Assembly (NCBI GenBank): GCA_963768185.1
Contig: CAVYGS010000001.1
Span: 558,001 to 622,000 of the forward strand
Direction of reading: 5' to 3'
Length of the DNA: 64,000 bases
From: Palsa-461 sp963768185
GTDB taxonomy: Bacteria > Actinomycetota > Acidimicrobiia > Acidimicrobiales > RAAP-2
This document shows positions 1 to 7,942 of this stretch, piece by piece (positions within the stretch are counted from its first letter, which is position 1; each line of letters begins with the position of its first letter). A program made the position numbers and the translations under genes. Below the pieces are notes generated by a model. The model was not told the DNA's origin and ran no database searches. It was given only the letters and a program-made list of their open reading frames with translations.

Positions 1-343
1 TGCGCACGGCGACCGCGACGGCGTCCGAGGGCCTGCTCGAGACCACGGTCACGTCGCTGCCCCGGCGGAGCCGCAACTCGGCGTAGTACGTCGAGTTCTG
101 CAGCTCGGTGATCACGACGCGCTCGATCTCGACGTCGAGGGACGTCAGCACATCGCGCATGAGGTCGTGGGTCATGGGCCGGGGCATGGTCACGCCCTGC
201 AGCGCATACGCGATGGCGGCGGCCTCCGGTGTGCCGATGAAGATGGGAAGCGTCCGGCCCTCGCCGTCGGTCTCCTGCAACAACAGGACCGGTGTGTTGG
301 ACTGCAGGTCGACCCGGACCGCCCTCAGCCTGACCTCGACCAT
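1..343 (-). CDS. Bifunctional nuclease family protein (DUF151), C-terminus outside window
   Basis: About 114 residues are visible, from an ATG at 343 to the window edge; the C-terminus is missing. Segments such as LLLQETDGEGRTLPIFIG and EAAAIAYALQG followed by DLMRDVL and YYAELRL are characteristic of the DUF151 (BFN) fold, for which RNase/DNase activity has been reported in some members. It is the last gene visible of a co-directional set gcvH, FHA protein, MerR regulator, DUF151, the same order as Mycobacterium tuberculosis Rv1826 to Rv1829, which supports the assignment. The 77 bases between this gene and the MerR gene show no other gene. Biochemical role here is not established. Confidence 0.85.
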   Translation of the reverse strand, partial: MVEVRLRAVRVDLQSNTPVLLLQETDGEGRTLPIFIGTPEAAAIAYALQGVTMPRPMTHDLMRDVLTSLDVEIERVVITELQNSTYYAELRLRRGSDVTVVSSRPSDAVAVAVR

Positions 344-420
344 GCACGCAATGTAGCTCCGGCGGCTTCGGACTTGCCCACCGGCCGCGGGTCGGCGACG
401 TCGTTCCTGGTCGTCGGGCG

Positions 421-1527
421 TCAGCCGCCGAGATGCTGGCGCAGCGAGCGGCGCAGGATGGCGGCGCGCAACGACTGACCGAGACGCGACAGCTCGGCCG
501 CCGAGTCGAGGGCCCGCTGGCGCGCCTCGGGGTTGCGCTGGCGGAGCAGCGGCGTCACCACCTGCTCGATGAGGCCGAGCTCCCGGTCAGCGGCGTTGCG
601 GAACATCCGCAGGTGCCGCGGTTCGATCCCGAAGCGGGCGAAGTCGGCCACCAGCTTGGCGACGGTCAGCCCCTCCTCGTCGTAGTAGAGCGCACCCCCC
701 ACGACCAGCGGTTCGATGAGGCCGAAGCCCTCGAGGGCCGCCACCTCGGTCACGGCGAGCCCGCTGGCCGCGCACAGCTCGTCCATGGTCATCGAGGCGC
801 CGCTCACGTCGCCGGCCGGCGCCGGCTCCCGGGCCGGCTCGGGCTCGCGCGCCGGGCGCGCCTTCGGGGCCGGCGGTTCGCTCGGGGACCGCTGGGCCCG
901 GGCCGGGCGCTCGACGCTGCCCCGAGGCTCGGGGTCGCGGCGCGACACCTGCGCGGTCTTGACCGAGGCTTGGCGCGGCGCCAGCGCGGCCGAGGTGGTG
1001 GCCAACGCGCCGGCGCGCGACTCCGAAGGCGCCTCGACCCACTCGTCCTCTTCGATCTCCTCGCGCTCGAACGAACCGTTCGCCGCGTTCGTCACCGGTT
1101 CGTCGCGCGCGTCCGGCTCGACAGCGCGCAGAAACGGCGCGCCGCGCGACTGTTCGGTTTCGAGCACGACATCGGCCTCGAATTCGATGCCGTCGGCCGC
1201 TGCCTCAACGATCTCATCGATCTCATCGATCTCAACGATCTCATCCATCTCATCGAAGTCGCCGGCGTCGTCGGGGATCTCCCCCGAACGCGCCAGGCGG
1301 TCGCGGATGACCTTGAGCGGCAAGAAGTGCTCACGCTGCTGACGGAGCACCCAGCGGAGGCGCTCGACGTCGTGGTCGTAGAACTTGCGGTAGCCCGACG
1401 GCGAGCGCTCCGGGTTGACCAGGCCCTGGCTCTCCAGGAACCGGATCTTGGAGATGGTGATGTCGGGGAACTCCTGGCGCAGCAGGCTCAGCACGTCGCC
1501 GATCGACAGGTAGGTCCGGGTGCTCAT
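421..1527 (-). CDS. MerR-family transcriptional regulator (Rv1828/FtsR-like)
   Basis: 368 residues. Residues about 6-75 form a MerR winged-helix DNA-binding domain (LSIGDVLSLLRQEFPDI, then SKIRFLESQGLVNPERSPSG and YRKFYDHDVERLRWV). Residues about 90-235 are a low-complexity linker, first acidic (repeated DEI/EIV units from a short GATCTCAT-type DNA repeat around 1205-1256), then Pro/Arg/Ala rich. The last 130 residues form a second MerR-like segment. Homologues in the same position are Rv1828 and corynebacterial FtsR, a regulator of ftsZ; that function is inferred from order and family only. The ATG at 1527 overlaps the stop of the upstream FHA gene (ATGA), so the two are probably translationally coupled. 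Confidence 0.85.
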   Translation of the reverse strand: MSTRTYLSIGDVLSLLRQEFPDITISKIRFLESQGLVNPERSPSGYRKFYDHDVERLRWVLRQQREHFLPLKVIRDRLARSGEIPDDAGDFDEMDEIVEIDEIDEIVEAAADGIEFEADVVLETEQSRGAPFLRAVEPDARDEPVTNAANGSFEREEIEEDEWVEAPSESRAGALATTSAALAPRQASVKTAQVSRRDPEPRGSVERPARAQRSPSEPPAPKARPAREPEPAREPAPAGDVSGASMTMDELCAASGLAVTEVAALEGFGLIEPLVVGGALYYDEEGLTVAKLVADFARFGIEPRHLRMFRNAADRELGLIEQVVTPLLRQRNPEARQRALDSAAELSRLGQSLRAAILRRSLRQHLGG

Positions 1528-2000
1528 GCGTCGCCCGCCACCAGGTAGACCAGCTTGAACTTGCCGATCTGCACCTCGTCGCCGCCCTGCAGGGTCTGCT
1601 CCTCGATCCGTTCCCGGTTCACGTAGGTGCCGTTGAGCGACCCGTCATCTCGGATCACGATGGAACCGTTGTCCTGGCGGGCCAGTTCGGCGTGGCGGCG
1701 TGACACGGTGATGTCGTCCAAGAAGATGTCGCTCTCGGGGTGCCGGCCGGCCCTCGTCACCGGTTTCTCCAGCTCGTAGCGCGCGCCGACACTCGGACCG
1801 CGTTTGACGACGAGCACGCCATGGCCGCGCGGGACCTCGACCAACGTCACCGAGGGATCTTCGTCGGGTGACTCACCGTGCTCGTCCACGGGTTGCAACA
1901 CGACGGTGGTCTCGGTGACGTCGTTGACAAGAGCAGCGCCACACGATGAGCAGAAATTCACACCCGAAGGGTTCCGATGCCCACAGTTGTGGCAGAACAC
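1524..2000 (-). CDS. garA: GarA-like FHA-domain protein with N-terminal zinc ribbon
   Basis: 158 residues from a GTG at 2000. The N-terminus is a CxxC...CxxC zinc ribbon (FCHNCGHRNPSGVNFCSSCG), followed by a VTETTVVL segment resembling the phosphorylated ETT motif of mycobacterial GarA, then an FHA domain at residues about 65-150 (GRHPESDIFLDD, SRRHAEL, SLNGTYVNRERI). GarA is known to switch between binding its own phosphothreonine and inhibiting 2-oxoglutarate-metabolising enzymes; the same role is inferred. An alternative GTG at 2090 overlaps the gcvH stop and would add 30 non-conserved residues. I prefer 2000 because the protein then begins at the zinc ribbon, although no strong ribosome-binding site precedes it. 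Confidence 0.85.
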   Translation of the reverse strand: MFCHNCGHRNPSGVNFCSSCGAALVNDVTETTVVLQPVDEHGESPDEDPSVTLVEVPRGHGVLVVKRGPSVGARYELEKPVTRAGRHPESDIFLDDITVSRRHAELARQDNGSIVIRDDGSLNGTYVNRERIEEQTLQGGDEVQIGKFKLVYLVAGDA

Positions 2001-2086
2001 CCCCCGTAGGGTAGTCGCTTCGCCGAACCGGTTCCCTGGGCTCCCGAGCGCTGCTGCGTCGCGTCGGGCCAGCTCAAGCAGAGCGC

Positions 2087-2467
2087 TCACGTCTCGGTGA
2101 GCTGGCGGTATGCCGCCGGGTCGAGCAGGGCGTCCAGGCTGGCCGAGTCGGTCAGCTCGACCTCGCAGATCCATCCCTCGCCGTAGGGGTCCTCGTTGAG
2201 CCGCTCCGGCGAGCCGGCGAGCGACGCGTTGACCTCGACGACGCGACCGGTCACCGGCGCGTAGATCTCCGAGACCGACTTGGTCGACTCGACCTCGCCC
2301 AGGATCGCGCCCGCCTCAAGGTCGCGGCCCACGGCCGGCAGGTCGACGAAGACGACGTCGCCCAGCGCGTCCTGCGCGTAGTCCGTGATCCCCACCCGCA
2401 CCCTTGCCCCGTCCACCCGGACCCATTCGTGGTCGCTCGAATAGCGCAGGTCTTCGGGGACAATCAT
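2087..2467 (-). CDS. gcvH: Glycine cleavage system H protein
   Basis: 126 residues, normal length for GcvH. This lipoyl carrier shuttles the aminomethyl group between the P, T and L proteins of the glycine cleavage complex. The lipoylated lysine sits in VESTKSVSEIYAP (residue about 66), followed by the typical P-V-T-G-x-V-V-E-V-N strand. It starts at an ATG at 2467 and heads the gcvH-garA-MerR-DUF151 set. None of the other gcv genes is in the window. It lies 47 bases downstream of the end of the sugar-nucleotide enzyme gene on the same strand. Confidence 0.95.
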   Translation of the reverse strand: MIVPEDLRYSSDHEWVRVDGARVRVGITDYAQDALGDVVFVDLPAVGRDLEAGAILGEVESTKSVSEIYAPVTGRVVEVNASLAGSPERLNEDPYGEGWICEVELTDSASLDALLDPAAYRQLTET

Positions 2468-2513
2468 GGCGAGCGACCCTATCGGAACCGGGCGCCGTGG
2501 ATCACGGGCGCGC

Positions 2514-5000
2514 TCAGGCCAGCAGCTGGCGGATGATCGCGGCGTAGGCCTCCGAGCGCGTCGCGGCGCCGAGCGCGGTCCGATCTTCGGCCCAGACGTG
2601 GGTGACAGGCTCCTCGGGGTCGGGCAGGACGAGGGCCCAGCCCCCCTCTTCGAGGACCTTGACGCCGTCCACCAGCACCGTCTCGCGGTCGGCCAGGCGC
2701 TCGACCAGGCCCCGCATCACCAGGCCCTTGGATTCCCACGGCGTCGGCACGGTCGTATGGGTCACATGGATCGGGGGCAACGATCCGACGATCTTGGACA
2801 GGGGCTCGCCGCTGGCCGCCAGCATGTCGACCAGCATGACCAGGCTCGCCGCGGCGTCGTAGGCCGGGAGGAAGCGCGGCCAGATGAACCCGCCGGACTG
2901 GCTGGCCGCGAACGCCACCCCCGGTCGCGCCGCCAGCTCCATGAGATGGGCCGAGCTCAGCTTGGCGTAGGTGATCTTCGCCCCAGCCTCGGCGCAGATC
3001 TCGACCGCCGCGTTGGGCACCGAGACCGGAAGGACGACCCGGGCGTCGCGCTCGTTGGCGGTGACGAGGTGCAAGAGCACGAGGAGCGCCTGGTCGTCGG
3101 TGAGCACGGTCCCCTCGTCGTCGACGATGGTCAGGTGCTCGCAGTCGGGGTCGACCACCGCGCCGAGCTGGGCGCCCGAGGCACGGACGAGCTCGGCGAC
3201 CCGGTGCGCGTTGGCCGACCGGTCGGCCGAGATCATCCCGGCGGTGTGCGCGAAGGGGTTGACGACGAGGACGTCGGCGTTGAGCTTGGCCAGCACGTTG
3301 GGCATGACGAAGCTGGCCGACCCGAAGGAGAGATCGAGCACCAGCTTGAACCCGGCGGTGCGGTCGTCGCCCACCCGGACCGCCGCGACGAGGTCCGCCG
3401 TGTACTGCTCGACGGCGCGCGCCGGGAAGTCGATGTCGCCGATCTCCGAGGCGAGGACCCGGCGGAAGTCCTCGCGGTGGTACATGCGCTCGATCTTGCG
3501 CTGCCCGGCCTCGTCGAGGTCCAGGCCGTCGGCGTCGAAGAATCGCACCACGACCGATTGGGGGTCGTCGGCGGCCAGCCGCACGGTCACGCCGCCGCGG
3601 CTGGACGTGTTGCGGACGTGGTGACGCATGACCGGCACCGTGGCGACCTCGAGGTCGCCGACATTCACACCGGCCGCGTTGCACCCGACCATGATCGCCC
3701 GCTTGAGCATGCGGGCGGTCCGGCTCGTGTCGCGTGACGCGGTGATCGACGCGCCCCGGCCGAGCGTCGACACCCACGCCATCGAGAGGCGCACCGCGAG
3801 CTCGGGGTAGATGTCGACGTTGGCGATCCCCCGCACACCGTCGCGACCGAAGAGCGACCGCGAACCCGTGGACTCCCACACGATCGAGGAATTCACCACC
3901 GCCCCGGCCTCGACGGTCTTGAACGGGTACACCTTCACCCCCGCGCCGACCTCGGCCCCGGCCCCGATCAGGCAATGCTCGCCGAGCACCGAGCCCGGCT
4001 GGAGCCGGGCGCCGCGTCGCAGGTCGCATGCCCGGGCCACCGCCGACCCCTCGACCCGGGCGCCCGCGCCGAGATAGCAGTTGTCGCCGAGAATCGAGTG
4101 CCACACCTCGGCGGCCTCGGCCACCCTCACGTTGTCGCCGAGGATCGAGTACTGACCAAGCACCGCGCCCGGGCCGATCGAGCAGTTGTCGCCGATCAGG
4201 GCCGGGCCCTCCACCCGGGCTCTCGGGTCGAGGGTCGAGCCCTTGCCGAGCCAGACGCCCGGGCGCAGCGGGAAACCGTCGATCTCGACGCGGACCCTCT
4301 GGTCCAAGACGTCGTTGTGCGCCTTGAGGTAGGCCTCGGTCGTCCCGACGTCCTCCCAGTAGCCCTCCGAGACGCAGCCGAAGATCGGACGCCCGGCCGC
4401 CAGCACGGCCGGGAAGACGTCGTTGGAGAAGTCCGAAGCGCCCTCGGTGGGGATGTAGTTGAAGATCTCGGGCTCCAGCACGTAGATGCCGGTGTTGATG
4501 GTGTCGCTGAAGACCTGGCCCCAGGTCGGCTTCTCCAAGAACCGTTCGATCGAGCCGTCCTCGCGGGTGATGACGATCCCGAACTCGAGCGGGTTGGGCA
4601 CCGAGTGCAGGGCGATGGTGGTGAGCGCCTTCTTCTCCTCGTGGAAGGCGACCACCGCGCTCAAATCCACGTCGGTCAGCACGTCACCGGAGATCACGAG
4701 GAACCGCTCGTCGAGCTCGTCGCGCGCGTTCAGCACCGAGCCGGCGGTGCCGAGGGGGGTCTCTTCGGTCGCGTACACCATGCGCACGCCCAGCTCGGAC
4801 CCGTCGCCGAAGTAGGTGCGGACCTGGTTGGCCATGAAGGCGACCGTGACCACGATCTCCTCGAAGCCATGCCGGCGGAGCAGGTGGACGACGTGCTCCA
4901 TGAGCGGGCGGTTCGCCATCGGGAGCATCGGCTTGGGCTGGTTGGAGGTGAGCGGACGCAGCCGGGTGCCCTCACCCCCCGCCATGATCACCGCCTTCAC
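2514..5000 (-). CDS. Fused mannose-1-phosphate guanylyltransferase / phosphomannomutase-like enzyme
   Basis: 828 residues from a GTG at 5000, overlapping the preceding stop. Domain 1 (residues 1-235) is a nucleotidyltransferase with the signature MAGGEGTRLRPLT and ISGDVLTDVDLS. Domain 2 (about 250-370) is a left-handed beta-helix made of hexapeptide repeats (IGDNCSIGPGAVLGQYSILG). Domain 3 (about 380-828) is an alpha-D-phosphohexomutase with the phosphoserine loop in ITASRDTSRTARMLKR and a metal-binding DPDCEHL. This actinobacterial arrangement is expected to convert mannose-6-P to GDP-mannose for glycan or lipoglycan synthesis, but substrate specificity cannot be read from sequence. The neighbouring phospholipid synthase suggests a cell-envelope role. 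Confidence 0.88.
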   Translation of the reverse strand: MKAVIMAGGEGTRLRPLTSNQPKPMLPMANRPLMEHVVHLLRRHGFEEIVVTVAFMANQVRTYFGDGSELGVRMVYATEETPLGTAGSVLNARDELDERFLVISGDVLTDVDLSAVVAFHEEKKALTTIALHSVPNPLEFGIVITREDGSIERFLEKPTWGQVFSDTINTGIYVLEPEIFNYIPTEGASDFSNDVFPAVLAAGRPIFGCVSEGYWEDVGTTEAYLKAHNDVLDQRVRVEIDGFPLRPGVWLGKGSTLDPRARVEGPALIGDNCSIGPGAVLGQYSILGDNVRVAEAAEVWHSILGDNCYLGAGARVEGSAVARACDLRRGARLQPGSVLGEHCLIGAGAEVGAGVKVYPFKTVEAGAVVNSSIVWESTGSRSLFGRDGVRGIANVDIYPELAVRLSMAWVSTLGRGASITASRDTSRTARMLKRAIMVGCNAAGVNVGDLEVATVPVMRHHVRNTSSRGGVTVRLAADDPQSVVVRFFDADGLDLDEAGQRKIERMYHREDFRRVLASEIGDIDFPARAVEQYTADLVAAVRVGDDRTAGFKLVLDLSFGSASFVMPNVLAKLNADVLVVNPFAHTAGMISADRSANAHRVAELVRASGAQLGAVVDPDCEHLTIVDDEGTVLTDDQALLVLLHLVTANERDARVVLPVSVPNAAVEICAEAGAKITYAKLSSAHLMELAARPGVAFAASQSGGFIWPRFLPAYDAAASLVMLVDMLAASGEPLSKIVGSLPPIHVTHTTVPTPWESKGLVMRGLVERLADRETVLVDGVKVLEEGGWALVLPDPEEPVTHVWAEDRTALGAATRSEAYAAIIRQLLA

Positions 5001-5638
5001 GCAGAGACCCCCGACTCGGTGCCGAGCGAGCCGCCCCGCCCGGCCCGCCCGGAGGCCAGCGCGGCTCGGGCCGGCCTGACGTAGGCAGCCGCCGCGATCC
5101 ACGCCAACGTGAGCCCGGCGACGCCGGCGACCCACGCGCACACGCGGATCGGGTCCTGCCACGACGCGGTGCCGTGCCCGAGGAGGAATGCCGGGTAGGC
5201 GAACATCAGGCCGAACGTGCCCGCCTTGCCCACCCACAGGACGTCGATGCGAGCCGCCCCCAGCCCGGCCAGCACGAGGACCATCAGCCCGACCAGCACC
5301 TCGCGCGCCAAGGTGACAACGCCGAACCAGACCGGGACCGCCCCGTGCACGATGATCACGATCACCGCGGTGCCGACGAGGAGCCGATCGGCGGTCGGGT
5401 CGAGCACCTTGCCGACCGTCGAGACCTGGTGGAACCGGCGGGCCACGTAGCCGTCGACCCAGTCGGTAGCCCCCAGCACTGCGAGCAGGATCGCGGCGGC
5501 GGTCTGCTGCTGGGCGCCGAACACGAGCCAGACGAAGACCGGGAGGCACGCGAGCCGCACCATCGTGATGAGGTTCGGGACCGTGAGGATGCCGCTCTCG
5601 TCGGCGCCCTTCGACTCGACCCCCGGCGTGGCGCCCAC
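4997..5638 (-). CDS. CDP-alcohol phosphatidyltransferase (PgsA-like)
   Basis: 213 residues. The protein carries the complete CDP-alcohol phosphotransferase signature DWVDGYVARRFHQV followed by GKVLDPTADRL, containing the D-x2-DG-x2-AR-x8-G-x3-D-x3-D metal site (residues about 58-85). Several hydrophobic segments predict five to six membrane passes. It transfers a phosphatidyl group from CDP-diacylglycerol to an alcohol such as glycerol-3-phosphate or inositol phosphate; which one is not determinable. The stop overlaps the GTG of the downstream fused guanylyltransferase by four bases, indicating an operon. It is divergent from the DUF1015 gene; the 88-base gap presumably holds both promoters. 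Confidence 0.88.
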   Translation of the reverse strand: MGATPGVESKGADESGILTVPNLITMVRLACLPVFVWLVFGAQQQTAAAILLAVLGATDWVDGYVARRFHQVSTVGKVLDPTADRLLVGTAVIVIIVHGAVPVWFGVVTLAREVLVGLMVLVLAGLGAARIDVLWVGKAGTFGLMFAYPAFLLGHGTASWQDPIRVCAWVAGVAGLTLAWIAAAAYVRPARAALASGRAGRGGSLGTESGVSA

Positions 5639-5726
5639 GGGTCGATTCTACGATCGGGCGCCTTTCTCCTGGCCATGGTCTTCCCCCGGATGGGGCCGGC
5701 GGACGGTGTGCCAGAGTGGAACGGCA

Positions 5727-6921
5727 ATGCCCCGGTTCTCCCCCTTCCTGGGACTTCGCTACGACCCCGCGGTCACCCCGCTCAGCCAGGTGATCGCGCC
5801 CCCCTACGACGTGATCGAGCCGCCCGAGCGCAGCCGGCTGGCCATGCGGTCGTCGTTCAACTCGGTGCACCTCGAGCTCCCCGAGGCCGATCTGCGGGCC
5901 GGCCTCGACCGCTATCAGGTGGCGGAGCGGCTGCTCTTGGAGTGGCGGGCCGAAGGCATGCTGCTCTTGGAGGACCGGCCGGCTTTCTACCTGTACCGGA
6001 TGACCGACCCCGCCGGGCACCGGACGCTCGGCGTGATCGGCGCGCTGGGCCTCCCCGAGGACGACGAGGAGGGCGATGTCCTCCCCCACGAGGAGACGCT
6101 GCCCAAGGCCCGCAGCGACCGGCTCGACCTCATCACTGCGACGAGGGCCAACCTCTCACCCATCTGGGGGCTCTCGCTCACGAGCGGGATGTCCTCGGTG
6201 CTGGCGCCCGAGGGCCCGGCCGAGATCGACGTGCACGACGACGACCGTGTGCGCCACGAACTGTGGGTCGCCCCGCAGACCCGCTCCGCCGCGATCACCG
6301 ACGCCATCGCGGCCGGCCCGGTCGTCATCGCGGACGGGCACCACCGCTACGAGGTCGCCCGGGCCTACCGGCGCCAGATGCGCGCCGAGCGCGGGGACGG
6401 ACCCGATGGTCACGACGCGGTCATGGCGCTCGTGGTCGAGCTCACCGACGACCAGCTCGTCGTGAAACCCATCCATCGCGTCATCTCGGGTGTCTCGGGG
6501 GCCGAGCTCATCGAGGGCTTCGGCGAGTGGTTCGACGTCGTGCGAGCAGGCGACGGCTCGGACCGGGTGGCGGCCGCCCTCGGTGAGGCGGGCTCGCTGG
6601 CGGTGATCACCAACGAGGACGCCTGGCTGCTCACGCCGCGGCCCGAGACCTACGAGGCGGCCAACAGCGAGCTCGACTCGAGCCTGGTCGCCCTGGCCAT
6701 GCAGGGGTTCCCCAACGCCCAGACGACCCATCGCCACAGTTGGCAGGAGGCCATGGCCTCGGTCCGTTCGGGCGAAGCGGAGGCGGCGGTGCTCCTCCGG
6801 CCGCCGACGGTCGCGGCAGATCTCGGAGTGGGCGCACGAGCGGCGGCGCATGCCGCCGAAGACGACCTACTTCAGCCCCAAGCCCCGCACCGGGATGGTG
6901 TTCAGGCCCCTCGACGGCTAA
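5727..6921 (+). CDS. DUF1015 family protein, frameshifted near the C-terminus
   Basis: The reading frame opens at ATG 5727 (MPRFSPFLGLRYDP) and matches the DUF1015 family: VIAPPYDVIEPPER, HLELPEADLRAGLDRY, the HHRYEVARAYRR block and DAVMALVVELTDDQLVVKPIHR. Family function is unknown; in some bacteria it lies next to serine-metabolism genes. The frame is lost near base 6812 in GTCGCGGCAGATC. In the shifted frame the expected ending (MPPKTTYFSPKPRTGMVFRP, Asp, Leu, Asp-Gly, stop at 6919-6921) is present, so one extra base probably disrupts an otherwise full-length gene of about 397 residues. The stop lies 4 bases from the convergent korB stop. Confidence 0.85.
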
Positions 6922-6925
6922 CCGG

Positions 6926-7942
6926 TCAGTCGACCGTCCAGGTGGAGCCCGAGCGCAGCAGCGTGTCGAGGTCGCCGACGCCGCGCTGCTCCTGGGCCCG
7001 GACGATCTGGCGGGACATCTCTTCGCCGTACTCGGGACGCTCGACGGCGCGGAACACTCCGATCGGCGTGGGTTCGTGAGGACCGCTCGCGAGCCGCGAC
7101 AGCGAGAAGGCGAGACCGGCGTCCTCCCGGGCCTCGTCGTGCACCAACAGCGCGTCCTCGCCGACCTCGGCGACATCGACGATCTCGAGCCGCCCGTCGG
7201 AACGCTGCACGACGCCCCGCTCGTTGTCGGCGCCGAAGCGGATCGGTTCGCCGTGGCTGAGCGGGATCAGCATCGATGCCCGCACGTCGCGACCGGTGAT
7301 CTTCTCGAACGCACCGTCGTTGAAGACGTTGCAGTTCTGGTACACCTCGACGAAGGCGGCGCCCCGGTGGTCGTGGGCCCGGCGGAACATCTCTTGCATG
7401 TGGGCGCGGTCCATGTCGTGGGTGCGCGCCACGAACGAAGCCTCGGCCCCGATGGCCAGGCTGATCGGGTTGAACGGCGTGTCCAGCGAGCCGAACGGGG
7501 TCGACTTGGTCACCTTCGACACCTCGGAGGTGGGTGAGTACTGGCCCTTGGTCAACCCGTAGATCTGGTTGTTGAACATGAGGATCGTCATGTTCACGTT
7601 GCGTCGCAACGCGTGGATGAGGTGGTTGCCGCCGATCGAGAGCGCGTCACCGTCACCGGTCACCACCCAGACGTCGAGATCGGGGCGAGTCGTGGCCAGG
7701 CCGGTTGCGATGGCGGGGGCGCGGCCATGGATGGAGTGCATCCCGTAGGTGTTCATGTAGTACGGGAACCGGGCGGCACACCCGATGCCCGAGAGGAACA
7801 CCGTGCTCTCCCGGCGCACGCCGAGTTCGGGCATCAGCATCTGGACGGCGGCGAGGATCGAGTAGTCCCCGCAGCCCGGACACCAGCGGACCTCCTGGTC
7901 GCTCGTCCAGTCCTTGCGCGTGGTGACGGGGATCGCCGTCAT
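6926..7942 (-). CDS. korB: 2-oxoacid:ferredoxin oxidoreductase, beta subunit
   Basis: 338 residues starting at ATG 7942. The thiamine-pyrophosphate-binding subunit: RWCPGCGDYSIL near the N-terminus, GRAPAIATGLA, the diphosphate motif VVTGDGDALSIGGNHLIHA and MFNNQIYGLTKGQYSPTS. With KorA it oxidatively decarboxylates a 2-oxoacid, probably 2-oxoglutarate, reducing ferredoxin and forming an acyl-CoA. KorAB pairs of this length, with the gamma domain fused to alpha and no separate delta subunit, are typical of actinobacteria. The start overlaps the korA stop by four bases, so the two subunits are translationally coupled. Confidence 0.93.
   Translation of the reverse strand: MTAIPVTTRKDWTSDQEVRWCPGCGDYSILAAVQMLMPELGVRRESTVFLSGIGCAARFPYYMNTYGMHSIHGRAPAIATGLATTRPDLDVWVVTGDGDALSIGGNHLIHALRRNVNMTILMFNNQIYGLTKGQYSPTSEVSKVTKSTPFGSLDTPFNPISLAIGAEASFVARTHDMDRAHMQEMFRRAHDHRGAAFVEVYQNCNVFNDGAFEKITGRDVRASMLIPLSHGEPIRFGADNERGVVQRSDGRLEIVDVAEVGEDALLVHDEAREDAGLAFSLSRLASGPHEPTPIGVFRAVERPEYGEEMSRQIVRAQEQRGVGDLDTLLRSGSTWTVD

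Noticed and set aside
1205..1256. Short GATCTCAT repeats as a CRISPR-like array
   Set aside because: The units are 9-12 bases without spacers and encode an acidic low-complexity stretch of the MerR protein.
2466..3737. Long plus-strand frames opposite conserved minus-strand genes, here and throughout
   Set aside because: High GC content creates long antisense frames; they are His/Arg/Gly rich, show no motifs and lie opposite well-identified genes.
2514..6089. A single 1,191-residue minus-strand protein
   Set aside because: The part above base 5000 lies opposite the real phosphatidyltransferase and DUF1015 frames and has no family features; the gene begins at GTG 5000.
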